Shown one piece after another: positions 1 through 9,236 of a DNA stretch of 64,000 bases (the stretch's first letter is position 1; each line of letters opens with the position of its first letter). The translations under genes were made by a program, and so were the position numbers. This DNA is from Dastarcus helophoroides. Its lineage: Eukaryota > Arthropoda > Insecta > Coleoptera > Bothrideridae. The DNA is taken from contig CM053329.1 of assembly GCA_028583605.1 (NCBI GenBank), forward strand, positions 9,052,001 to 9,116,000, written 5' to 3'. The notes below the pieces were generated by a model. That model did not search any database. It was given only the letters and a program-made list of their open reading frames with translations, and was not told where the DNA came from.

Positions 1-839
1 TGCTTAGGACAGAAATCAACTCTGAGGCGCGCTTCTTAAAAACAATAGCGGGAATACCATTAAGGCCAGAAGCTTTCGAGGTATCGAGCTCAAAGAGAAT
101 CTTCCTGATTGTGCGCTGTCTGAAAACAACTTCAGGGATGGAAGTACCAACGTTACTATTTATTATATTACATTACAGACTTAGAAAAAATAGGAGGTTT
201 TGCGTTTCGAAAATCAGGATTGGAATTTTTCGCAAACATTAAGGCGAATATGTCAGCCTTTTCCCTAAAGGTAGTAGCAATATTGCTATTTTCATCGAGT
301 AAAGGTGGAAAATTAAAAGGTGTAAAATTCTTTTCAATCGAATTTTTAAATCTTCAAAAGAACCTAAAACCGTTCGGACAGTTGATAAGCCTCTGGCGCA
401 TTTTACGATCGAAATCACCTTTTGCCTCGTCAATAACCTGTTTACAAGAATTTCGTGCATCTACAAATATGGTCTGAGTCTCGACTGAGGGATTATTTCG
501 CCAACGACGATATGCGTAATTTTTGCAGGAGACAGCCCGAGCACATTTTTTACTGAACCAAAATTTACTGGAGGCAGACTTCTTTTGGGAGTCGGGAATT
601 GAACATTCCATACCAAGCAGGATAGTTTCCGTGATGGATTCGGCGACTAAGGAAGGGTTGTCTGAATTAAAGCAGACTTTCTGCCATGGGAAAGATGCAA
701 AGAACTCTCTTAATTCTTCCCAGTTTGCAGAGTTAAAGTGCCAAACCCTACGGTACCGCGTCTGGGAAGGAGGTGGTATATGAAGCGAGCGAGAAGCTGC
801 TACAAGCTTGTGACCCGAATTTCCAAGCGGTGATGTCAA
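1..839 (-). pseudogene. LINE family A linker and start of reverse transcriptase
   Basis: The open stretch 839-354 encodes the linker between endonuclease and RT, recognisable by WFSKKC and by YRRWRNNPSVET. The same linker recurs at 59519-59914 with WFSKKC, YRRWRNNPSVET and AKGDFDSKMRQRL. From about 130 down to 1 another frame reads ILFELDTSKASGLNGIPAIV, the RT entry motif whose usual form is SKAPGxDGIP. Pro is replaced by Ser and the Asp by Asn in this copy. Relative to the 59k copy there is extra AT-rich sequence near 150-185. The fragment is cut by the window edge. Confidence 0.75.
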
Positions 840-859
840 AGAGATTTTATACGAATTTG

Positions 860-1490
860 GTTAATTTGTAAGGAGAAGGTCGAGTAGATTGGGTTGATGG
901 GTATCTACATCAGGAATTCTTATGGGTTTCTCAACTAATTGTGATAGTCCACAAGTGATGGCGAACGCCTCTGCTACCCTTCCCGCGTCGTCAGTTCGGG
1001 AAGAAGACCTTAACCAGGGGATATTGTGTACGTTGAAGTCACCGAGAAAGACAACCTCAGCTTCTGGATAATTTGTCTGTAGGTGAGCAAAGTTACGGAG
1101 AGATAAGAGAAGAGCTGTCTGTATGAGGGATCTTTTGGAGATAAATAAAGTGAACAAATGAATATTACTTCGTTTTTGGAGCATATTTTCATCCAAATCA
1201 TATCATGATCAGCAGATTCCAGTGCTTCTTCTTGTTGACAGGGTTGATCACTTCGCGTAAAAGCACAAATTTCCCTCTTGTATCAAAATTTTGTGTGCAA
1301 ATCGTAGTTAGGGCAAAGCAAATGGACTGTATTGATGGATGGGGAGACTTGGGTTTCTGTCAGAGACAGCACATGGAGTCTTGGAGTCTTTCATTTTAAA
1401 AGTGTTGATGAACCGAGTTTAGATTTGAGTTTAGTCTCCGAATGTTACAGAATTGAATTTTGAATAAATTGTTTGAAAGACAATTGGCCC
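860..1490 (-). pseudogene. LINE family A apurinic-like endonuclease domain, frameshifted
   Basis: The domain nicks target DNA to prime reverse transcription. Reading the minus strand from about 1330, an SLTETQVS segment is followed by LCPNYDLHTKF, the N-terminal part of an exonuclease-endonuclease-phosphatase fold. The core VVFLGDFNVHNIPWL holds the Asp and Asn of the GDFN motif, and LLDLLLTN near 865 matches the usual D-x-x-L-x-N end where the final Asp-His pair would follow. The reading frame changes near 1095: one frame carries SLYLSPKDPSYRQLF, the next carries NYPEAEVVFLGDFN. A further in-frame TAA (minus strand) lies upstream. This is a decayed ORF2 N-terminus, not a host nuclease. Confidence 0.8.
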
Positions 1491-1787
1491 GTGGTACATT
1501 AAAATTTTCCGTCGATTTTAGATTCCCTCGTACACCCTCTAATCGGACATGCGAACGGGAGGGTAGTTTACGTTCGGGGAATTTTTTGCACGAAGAGAAT
1601 CCATCTCTACGTTTTTAACAATTAAAAGAAAAAATCAAAGTATATGAAAAAAGGAAATAAGGAAAAGGACCGGATGAGCAAAGAAGACTAGCAGAAACCG
1701 ACTCACGTGTCAGAGACAGAAACATGATGTAGCATCATTTCACCGCCTTCTAGTGTTACGTGGGGTGGTACTACCTTCGACGACTGA

Positions 1788-2198
1788 AAGTTCCAGTCTA
1801 CCACCTACAATTGCAGTAAAGTTTCTTTTACCAAGGATTCAGTTCTACAAATTAGAAACGGAATTCTAAACATCGGTTACAAAGCATCACACGACGACAA
1901 AGACCTTAAAATAGTTAATATTAAGCCCAACAAAACAACAGCTAAAGAAATAAATCATTTAGTACTTTCCGATCCTAAAACTAGCAAAGTAAAAGTAGAA
2001 TTTTCATTGGCAAAGAGGGAAACCATTAAAGCTCTGCTGCCATACATACCCAAAATTGATCAGGCATTCTTCAAAGCTGTTATTCCCAATATAACTACCA
2101 CGAAAATTAACCCAAAAGGTAAAATGAGTGATAAAAGGACAAACTTTAAGAAGCTGACCAAGGCAAACCCCAAGAAGCAGACCAAGGCAATGACCTAG
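1788..2198 (+). other. Unrecognised Lys-rich open frame
   Basis: One frame is open for 136 codons from just after a TGA at 1785 to the TGA at 2196-2198, but the first ATG is at 2007. The translation is rich in Lys, Thr and Asn and ends in repeated KKQTK/KKLTKA steps. I do not recognise a domain. It lies directly upstream of AT-rich sequence and 3' to the family A LINE. It could be a fragment of a LINE or LTR ORF1, or chance in AT-rich DNA. I favour chance or a decayed element. Confidence 0.2.
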
Positions 2199-2945
2199 AA
2201 AGCAGACCAAGGAAAAATCCAAGAAGCTAACCTGAATTTAGAGCCTTCACAAAATATTATTCTATTCAAAGATATTAGATCTTAATTTTTCCTTTTGTGT
2301 TGTGTTTTGTTGTTTAGTTAGGTTTTGTATCTGCTTCGGTTACTTCTCCAATTTTCAAACGTTTAAAAGGTTCTATGTTACATTTTAATAATTAATTAAA
2401 CAGTTTCGAGAATATAAGGTCCTATGTTTTTTTTATTTTATTTTTCTCATTTTTCAGAAAAATAAATTAAGTACTTCTAGTTGTTTCTGGCTACTCATCC
2501 AGTGATAGGTCAGAAAAAATATACAAATTACCAATTTAATAAAATTAACCATTATTTTCAAATACAAAAAACTTGTAGGACCATTCTCTCAAAACTGTTA
2601 CCTTGTAACATAAAATGTTATAATTCCAAGCCAGGGATATTACAAACTGGCCTCGATCAAGCTAAAATATATTTAGTCTATTTTACAATAGGGATACATA
2701 ACAAAGAAAAAAAAACATATTGAAGAGTTGAAATTTAGAGAAATAAATTTATTAATGTTAGTTTTTTGACTTTGATTCAAATTTGAGGACTTTTTTTATA
2801 ATTCTCCCCTTCTCTCGAATTAGGACTTTATTCCTATGTAAAAACTTGGCAGAACACAGTAAAAACTACAAAAAGCACCGTATTGATAGTCTAATTTTAA
2901 ATCTACTGTAATGTGATGTAAAGTAATTTAATTCCTTTTTCTTAG
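2199..2945. other. AT-rich stretch, nothing recognised
   Basis: AT-rich sequence with short open frames that show no domain. The last 60 bases have the composition of an intron end: a CTAAT near 2891 that could be a branch point, and a pyrimidine run ending in CTTAG at 2941-2945, just before the exon-like segment at 2946. Confidence 0.5.
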
Positions 2946-3022
2946 AAGGTGATGGGTCCATGCCTTTTTAAAAGTATCTTGACCAGCTCTGCTGACTTTC
3001 CTACCAAGGAACCCCACATCAG
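2946..3022 (+). CDS. Candidate internal coding exon of an unknown host gene (77 nt)
   Basis: A pyrimidine-rich acceptor (ATTCCTTTTTCTTAG, 2931-2945) is followed by 77 nt with exactly one open frame, then a textbook donor CAG|GTGAGT at 3020-3028. The open frame begins KVMGPCLFKSILTSS and ends DFPTKEPHI plus two bases of a split codon, so the phases would be 0 and 2. The other two frames stop at TGA and TAA early in the segment. Base composition is less AT-biased than the flanks, and no match to the LINE proteins nearby is visible. I do not recognise the protein family. No partner exon was found with equal support, so the rest of such a gene would lie outside the window or in long introns. Chance remains possible. 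Confidence 0.4.
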
Positions 3023-3270
3023 GTGAGTACCCTGCACTCATCCATGAATAATGCTGTTAATTTCGTCCTGAATATGGTTGTAGGTGCAAAAACGTTGTTT
3101 ATATTTCATAAGTACATGAAATTCGTATTAAAAAAAATATTCGAGAAACATTAGGCCTCGACGTAACGGTCGCCGCAAAATATTAACGCTGTCATGTCCC
3201 ATTAACAAGACACTCATTTTGTCCTCTTGGCACAAAAATAACCTCTTTTTTAATTGGATCTGCTATATTA

Positions 3271-5340
3271 ACACTTAGTCTTATTCCAGTACTTGGAAAA
3301 GTGCTGGATGGACTGATGGCGAGTAGGATCGAATATCATATAAACATGGGAAGAGGAAAGATTCACAAGGATCAATATGGATTCGAAGAAGGGAAAAGCA
3401 CGGAAGATGCTATACAAGAGGTAGTTAAAGAAGTTAAACTTGCAAAGGAAAGGGGGGAATACTGTACAATAATATCATTGGATATAGAAGGAGCGTTTGA
3501 TAACGCATGGAGGCCAAAAATAATAAACGAGATGATAGAATATGAATGTCCTGATAATTTAGTCCAATTGGCAAGAGATTATTTTAGGAAGAGAATAGCG
3601 ATAATGAAGGAAGAAGGAGTTGAAGTAAATAAAACAGCAGACTTGGGATGCCCCCAAGGATCGAAGTCTGGACCGTTATTTTGGAAAATATTTTATAACG
3701 ATATATTTAAATGTGAGCTGCCAAATGGGTGTCGCATCATAGCATATGCTGATGATACGGCACTTATCATAAGGAATAACACATGGAAGGGCACAAAACA
3801 AGCGGGCGAAGAAGCACTGATAATGCTAGAAGCATGGGCCGAAAGGAGTAGGGTGAAATTTAATGCAGAAAAAACGGAAGCTATAATTTTTGGAAAAAGT
3901 TCAAATCAACAAGAGCCGACTTTCAGGATGGGAAGTGGCAGAATAAGGTGCAAAGAAACGCTTAAATATTTAGGAATTATACTAGATAAGAAATTAAACT
4001 ATAAGGAACACATAAAACACGTAACAGGGAAAGCAAAGAATGTAGCACAGAAAATTACAGCAGCTGCGGCCCTAGACTGGGGTCTTAAAGGGAGAAACAT
4101 TGCAGCTATCTACGAAGGAGCAATCGAACCTATTATAACATATGGGGCGAACTTATGGTACGATAAAATGGGAGTCAAAGAAAAAAGGAAGCTATTAAGC
4201 GTACAAAGAATAATGGCACTTAAAGCAGGGAAAGCTTATCGAACAGTGTCAACGGAAGCGGCATTGGTATTAGCAGGGCTGGTGCCAATAGATATTAAAT
4301 TAGAAGAAATAAGAAACAGAAAAAGAATATTTGAATGGACAGGGGAAAAAATTCGTGAAGAAACGGAACTGGAGATTAATGCAGAACAGATAGAGAAAAA
4401 GGTCAAGAAGAGAAGGAAACATCCGGTAAAGGAAGTAGACCAAAAGAAGCAAGAAATAGCAACGGAATACGAAATTTATACAGACGGATCCAAACAGGAA
4501 ACAGGCACAGGAGCAGCTTACGTTATTTATAGGAAAGGAAAGGAAATAGGTAAGGGGCAATACAGGCTCGGAGGCAATTGCTCGGTGTTTCAGGCGGAAG
4601 TATTAGCTATTAAGAAAGCACTAGAACGAGCTCGTACGCTGGAAAGTTGCATTATAAGGAGTGATAGTAAGGCGGCAATAGCTGCCATGCAAAATAAACC
4701 AAATTCGGAACTTGTTATGGAAGCGCAAGATCTGCTTCAAGAACAAAGGAAAACGCGATTGGAATGGGTTAAGGGACACCGGGGAGTCACTGGCAACGAA
4801 AGGGCGGACGAGCTCGCGAAAGGCGCATGCAGTTTAGGCAATAATGATAATAATAACATGGTGGTGGTATATGAATACGATAAGGTGCCCTTTGGGCTTA
4901 TTAGGAACAGACTGTCGCGTTGCTCTTTTTTCAGGTGGCAACAACGATGGGATTCTGCCACAACAGGGAGAGGGACTCATCGCTACCTGAGAAGAGTTGA
5001 AGGCTACAGGCGTCTAAGAGGAAGGCAGCTTACGCAGCAATGCGTACAGCTGCTTACAGGCCACGGAAGGTTTCAGGAATACCTCCATAGGATGGGGAAA
5101 AGGAACTCACCATTATGCCAATGCGGAGAGCCCGAGGATGCTGATCATGTATTGTTCGTATGCAGGAATCGGGAGGAATGGAGGAATAGAACAGAGCAAC
5201 TAGCGATAAGAAAGGGAGTGCTCTGGCCAAGAAGTATCGAGGAGATTGATGAAGCGGCTCGGAACCCAAATTTCTTTGAAGTTCTGAACCAAGCCGCTGG
5301 AAAGCTTGACGAACTCAAGTCCTCATTTGAGGAACAATAG
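3271..5340 (+). CDS. LINE ORF2 fragment: reverse transcriptase, RNase H, zinc finger
   Basis: Counting residues from the GTG at 3301, RT motif A is SLDIEGAFDNAW (catalytic D61), motif B is GCPQGSKSGPLFW (116-128) and motif C is the intact AYADD (148-152). The GCPQGSxSGPxFW form is typical of R1-clade insect LINEs. RNase H follows: YTDGS (D395), QAE (E433), SDSKAA (D455) and GNERADELAKG (D503), so all four metal ligands are present. A C-terminal finger CQCG...DADHVLFVC gives C606, C608, H616, C621. The endonuclease and early RT are missing because of 5' truncation, so the frame has no start of its own and 3301 is not a biological start. No stop or frameshift is seen. Confidence 0.9.
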   Translation, partial: TLSLIPVLGKVLDGLMASRIEYHINMGRGKIHKDQYGFEEGKSTEDAIQEVVKEVKLAKERGEYCTIISLDIEGAFDNAWRPKIINEMIEYECPDNLVQLARDYFRKRIAIMKEEGVEVNKTADLGCPQGSKSGPLFWKIFYNDIFKCELPNGCRIIAYADDTALIIRNNTWKGTKQAGEEALIMLEAWAERSRVKFNAEKTEAIIFGKSSNQQEPTFRMGSGRIRCKETLKYLGIILDKKLNYKEHIKHVTGKAKNVAQKITAAAALDWGLKGRNIAAIYEGAIEPIITYGANLWYDKMGVKEKRKLLSVQRIMALKAGKAYRTVSTEAALVLAGLVPIDIKLEEIRNRKRIFEWTGEKIREETELEINAEQIEKKVKKRRKHPVKEVDQKKQEIATEYEIYTDGSKQETGTGAAYVIYRKGKEIGKGQYRLGGNCSVFQAEVLAIKKALERARTLESCIIRSDSKAAIAAMQNKPNSELVMEAQDLLQEQRKTRLEWVKGHRGVTGNERADELAKGACSLGNNDNNNMVVVYEYDKVPFGLIRNRLSRCSFFRWQQRWDSATTGRGTHRYLRRVEGYRRLRGRQLTQQCVQLLTGHGRFQEYLHRMGKRNSPLCQCGEPEDADHVLFVCRNREEWRNRTEQLAIRKGVLWPRSIEEIDEAARNPNFFEVLNQAAGKLDELKSSFEEQ

Positions 5341-5800
5341 ATTTCGAGTACCGGGGGATCGAGTACCTGGGAAATGAATCTACGAGAAAGCGGAATAGGA
5401 CAATATGGGAGGAAGCCTACGTCGAATTCCAAGTTCTGACCTGGAACCATCCGAAGTCAAAGGGATCGAGTACCTTGACATGGCACAAGCTGGGGGATTG
5501 AGCACCCAGCCTTAGACGTAACGCAAGAGGAAAGAAAAAGAGACAACGCGAGGAGGAACGTTAGATTAGAACTTTAGGTTAAATAGGTTAGATTAGGTTA
5601 AGGTGAAGGGTAGGTTAGGCAGATTAAATGTAGGTTAGAAACTAGACTAGACTAGGAACATACGGCAAACCGAAGTAGGAATAAAATGTAATTAAATAAG
5701 AATATTATGTAATAGTTAAGGTTAGAGGGGTATGCATGTGTAGGAACCCTCAAAATGAAGTGTAAATTTACTTCAGTTAATATATATATATATTAACACT
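3271..5800 (+). mobile_element. R1-like LINE with RNase H, 5'-truncated, family B
   Basis: The copy begins inside the RT domain (reading L-I-P-V-L-G-K-V-L from about 3280) and runs through RNase H and a C-terminal zinc finger to a TAG at 5338-5340, followed by a 3' region of about 450 bp. The 3' region carries three imperfect copies of GATCGAGTACC (5345-5475), then an AGGTTA-rich stretch (5570-5645). The exact 3' end is unclear; a (TA)n tract flanked by GTTAA and TTAAC lies at 5778-5795. 5' truncation is the usual outcome of target-primed reverse transcription. Because the frame is unbroken for about 690 codons, this is one of the younger insertions in the window. Confidence 0.85.
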
Positions 5801-5884
5801 ACTAAGTTTGAGCAGCATGTTACCAAACATTATTAGATAATTTTTTTTTATGAGACGGAGTGGTCCTTGTCCTTGGTTATCTTC

Positions 5885-6096
5885 AAAAACTGAAATACAA
5901 ATCTTATCCACTAAAACCAAGAAAGATTATAAAACACAACATAGGTTGCTCTAACGCGTTTCCATAGCCAAGCTATCATTTTCAAAGAGATACTCTGAAG
6001 ATGATAGCTTGACCCTCGTAACGCGCTAGAGCAACCTTTGTTGTGTTTTTTAATCGTTCTTTGTTTCAGGAGACAAGATTTGTATTTCAGTTTTTT
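5885..6096. repeat. Foldback (near-palindromic) repeat, arms about 100 bp
   Basis: The left arm (5885-5988) opens with AAAAACTGAAATACAAATCT and the right arm (5989-6096) ends with its reverse complement, AGATTTGTATTTCAGTTTTT. Inside, AAAACACAAC/GTTGTGTTTT, GGTTGCTCTA/TAGAGCAACC and CAAGCTATCAT/ATGATAGCTTG pair up, with scattered mismatches. A single arm of the same family sits at 34769-34890. This fits a MITE or foldback element; no coding sequence is present. Confidence 0.85.
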
Positions 6097-7380
6097 AGAT
6101 AATTTATCAACAATGAGCCGATAAAATGCGCCGGTTTAAAGTCCACAACAACTCATTATTTACCGAGTTTCAGTTTTATTTTGATGAATTCAATACCTCC
6201 AAGATGTTGTCATAAAGTTTCCGGAGCACAGATGCAAAACGAGAAAATAATAAATAAATCGAATTAACGGTTGTCGGAGTAAAACCGTTTCAGTTGAATT
6301 AGGGGCTGTCGAAAGCCAAATGATATATCGTCGTTTTCCAATAAATATTGATGTTTGTTCTTTGCCCCGTTTTATATTATCCTAACCGCATAACCTGCAC
6401 GCTGACTCGCAAGTCATCCTGAAAACATTACGACTCGAAAACACAATACAATCGAAGTCGATGGATGTTCTATGCAACAGGAGGAAATATATCATCTACT
6501 CCGCGAGTTAATCAAACTTTCTGAATAATACCGTTGTTGTGGTATTTGGGGGAGAAATATGGGTTTATTTGGTCAAAAGGTGCTAGTTCGATTTGCTAGA
6601 TACAAGCTAATAAATTACGACTGCTAATCAATAAAACGACGTTTAATCTACTTCGCTTAGTTTTTCTACAAAAGTGGAAATTCTTTTAGTTAGCCCTTGC
6701 ACACAAACGATAAAAATAACGAACCTTAATTTCGCTTTGCCCTTTACATTAACCGCCGAAACAGGGCGGTCATTTACCGTTGTTTCTTATAGCCGGAAAA
6801 CAATGAAATTTCCAAGTCTCAGGAAGATGCGGCATTAATTTAATAGGACATCGGGGCATAAAAGCTGGAGAAGCTATCAGCGTGACTGTCCTAGAAACCT
6901 GGCATAACTTAAAACAGCTTATCCCGGTAAGCACCCGGTAAATTGCTTATCCTCTTTGCAAACACCTACTCCCCCTATACTCTGATGCCTTAATTATCGC
7001 ACTTACCCTAAATTCTCGCTGATCCTTCCTTCTTGGAGATCCGTTTTTACTTTACAACTTACACGCATTAACTGTAATGAGCTCGATACAAAAACTGCAG
7101 GAGATAGGTCTGTAGATCAAACTTTAGAATTTTTGTTTATTAAAACTTCCTAAAAACAAAGAAATTGTTCCAAGATTTTATGTTTGATAAAGACGCTTAT
7201 TACTAGAGACTGAATTATATGCATTTGCATATGTAAATGCATAGTTAACTCATTTTCTCCGATTTTTGCTATATTTAGAATATTTTTCGATGGGTACTCA
7301 ATGATTGAAGTCTTACTAAGCACTGGGTGAAACGTTTACTCTTCTTGGTTAAAGCAGTCGATAGAAAATTTATAGTCAGC
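6097..7380. other. Non-repetitive-looking stretch without a gene
   Basis: This stretch is less AT-extreme than its flanks and shows no transposon motif. It holds a near-palindrome at 7219-7242 and an exon-like minus-strand segment at 7007-7094, both treated in the findings. It may be old single-copy intergenic or intronic DNA. Confidence 0.45.
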
Positions 7381-7982
7381 TAAATGAGTACCAATTTTTC
7401 CTCAAAATTCTGCTATTTTGCAAAATTCGTCTTTTATTTTAAAATTTTAAATTTATATTAAAATGTGACTTCTTTCTGATCAAAATCTCATCTGTTTAAA
7501 AGTTTGAATTTTTACCTTAAAATTTTTCTTTTTTTCTTCAAAAACTCCATTTTTCTAAATTCTAGCTTTTCTTAAAATTTCATTCTTTTTTTAATTCCAA
7601 TTTCGGCAAATTTCGATTCGTTTATCAAAATTTCTTTTGATCTTTTAATAAAGAAGTATAAACTTTGTAAAAATCTTTTTCAGAATTTCTGAATTTTTGT
7701 AAAAGGACAAAAGGCCTAGAAAAGTTTCTTTGAAAGGTTTTCGAGATTTTACTAAATCCAATTTTTTGAATATTAGAATTTGTTTCTTAAAATGTTAACA
7801 TTTATCTCAAGATTGGATATTTTTTAAAGTCACGGTGGGGCATTTATCTTCCTCTGACTTAAGCAGTCAAGCGACAATAAATATTCAAACAGAAATTTTC
7901 AAGTTTTTGCCTATTTTTAAAAAATTTAACTTTGATATATTTTAAATTTCTACTAGATTTTCGTCTTTCTCCTTGAAATTTT
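7381..7982. repeat. T-rich degenerate short-unit repeat block (left of copia element)
   Basis: The block is built from variants of TTTTTCTCAAAATTT and CGAAATTTTGACTTT with no fixed period. The same sequence type resumes right after the copia element at 12599, so one block was split by the insertion. Confidence 0.75.
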
Positions 7983-8157
7983 TGTTAGAACGAGACAATC
8001 AAAATACCTCCACCTTGTTAAATGAAACAAATAATAGTGAGTTGTGTTAGCAACCGTTTTTTAGAGAGTTGTATGTTATGTATAAAAACGTGAATATATT
8101 TGTTCTTTGTTAATCTGTATTGCCATATAACTTAAAAACGCAACCATTATTCAAACA
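7983..8157 (+). repeat. Copia 5' LTR
   Basis: 175 bp, starting TGTTAGAACGAGAC and ending ATTCAAACA. It contains TATGTATAAAAACG near 8080, a plausible TATA region. It differs from the 3' LTR at the tenth base region (AACG against AGCG) and in the last 30 bases, including a 1-bp indel. Confidence 0.93.
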
Positions 8158-8172
8158 GGTTATGGGCCCAGA
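8158..8172 (+). promoter_or_regulatory. Primer binding site, initiator-tRNA-Met internal type
   Basis: GGTTATGGGCCCAG follows the 5' LTR directly. It is complementary to the anticodon-arm region of initiator tRNA-Met, the half-tRNA primer known for Drosophila copia. Confidence 0.85.
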
Positions 8173-8261
8173 ATAACGCTAAGTGTTAATTTAAGTGGGA
8201 AGTGGCAAATTAATAACATTTTGAGAAAAAGCTGACAGTGACGTAACGCACTTGTCAAGTG

Positions 8262-9236
8262 TGAATCATAGAATTCCAAGCAGGAAGCATCTCGCGTATT
8301 CCAGTGCTATCGAGAGACAATTATGATACGTGGAAATTACGAATGCAAGCTCTAATGACAAAGAATAAAACATGGGCATACGCTAACGGACAGAAAGTAA
8401 AGCCTTCAGCACCTCCTGCAGCGATAGAAGCATGGCAAGAAGAGGACGATAAAGCCAAAGCAGATTTGTATTTAGCGATTAATGACGCTGAATTAAATCA
8501 AGTCAAAAATTGTCTTACGGCTAGGGAAATTTGGTTGAAATTGGAAGCCATATTTGAATCAAAAGGTCCGGCCCGGAAAGCATCACTTTGGAAGCGTCTC
8601 ATAACGCAAAGGTTAGAAGAAAAAGGCGATGTACAACGTCACCTAGAAGAATTTCTCGACGTCATTAATAAACTCTCTGAACTATCAATCGAAGTCTGCA
8701 GCGAATTACAGTCCATTATCATGTTACACAGTCTACCCGAAAGTTTCGAAAACTTCAGATGTGCTATTGAATCACGTGACAACTTGCCAGATCCCGAAAT
8801 CCTCAAGGTGAAAATTTTAGATGAGTCTGCAACGAGGAAGCAACGCTCTCAAAATGACAACCAAGACGCATTGTTAGCACGAAACTCGTCACACAAACGA
8901 AAAGTTCAAGCAAAAAAGGAACCAAACTCAAGCGGGTATTTTAAATTTAAATGTCATCGTTGTAGAAAGGTGGGTCACAAAGCAGCTGAATGTACCCAAA
9001 ACACAGTAAACAACAATGGAAGGCGTCCAGAACGACGTGAGAAAGCCACCATTGCGGAAGATGTGTCATTTTCTGCATTTACCGCGGAAGAAGTTGCTTA
9101 CAACGGCGAAAGAAATAATCGCTGGTGTCTAGATAGCGGATGTACTTCACATTTGTGTAATGACGAAGAAAAGTTTTTCGAAATTGTAAACTCAGATAGT
9201 GGAAAACTGAAATTAGCGAAACCACGCGTCAGCTGA
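8262..9236 (+). pseudogene. gag: Copia gag and start of protease, frameshifted at end
   Basis: The frame is open from the TGA at 8262-8264 to the TGA at 9234-9236. No ATG is seen before the conserved DNYDTWKLRMQALM start (about 8310), so the original start codon has probably mutated. Counting from the GTG at 8304, residues 1-30 resemble the copia gag N-terminal DUF4219, about 40-180 the UBN2/gag polypeptide domain, and C217-C230 is a zinc knuckle CHRCRKVGHKAAEC (CX2CX4HX4C) that binds RNA. Protease follows in the same frame with the active site WCLDSGCTSHLC (D277-S-G). The frame is lost after KLKLA near 9217-9222, and the protein continues in another frame at 9223. Confidence 0.9.

Larger units (their letters stand above)
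1..1675 (-). mobile_element. CR1/jockey-group LINE, family A, copy 1 (partial)
   Basis: On the minus strand the order is endonuclease (about 1490 to 860), linker (839 to 354) and the first part of the reverse transcriptase (353 to 1), where the window cuts it. DNA similarity to 58740-60970 is clear along its length, and 1-220 also matches 32115-32300, so these are three copies of one family. The 5' side of the element stops matching near 1675, where both copies share GGAAAAGGAC. No RNase H is seen in any copy, and the 3' end in other copies carries an NSLP-like end typical of CR1/jockey ORF2. Several frameshifts and stops make this copy dead. Family placement is by motif only. Confidence 0.85.

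Noticed and set aside
5778..5795. (TA)n tract as a hairpin regulatory element
   Set aside because: A simple microsatellite of about 7 TA units near the LINE 3' end. The palindrome is inherent to TA repeats.
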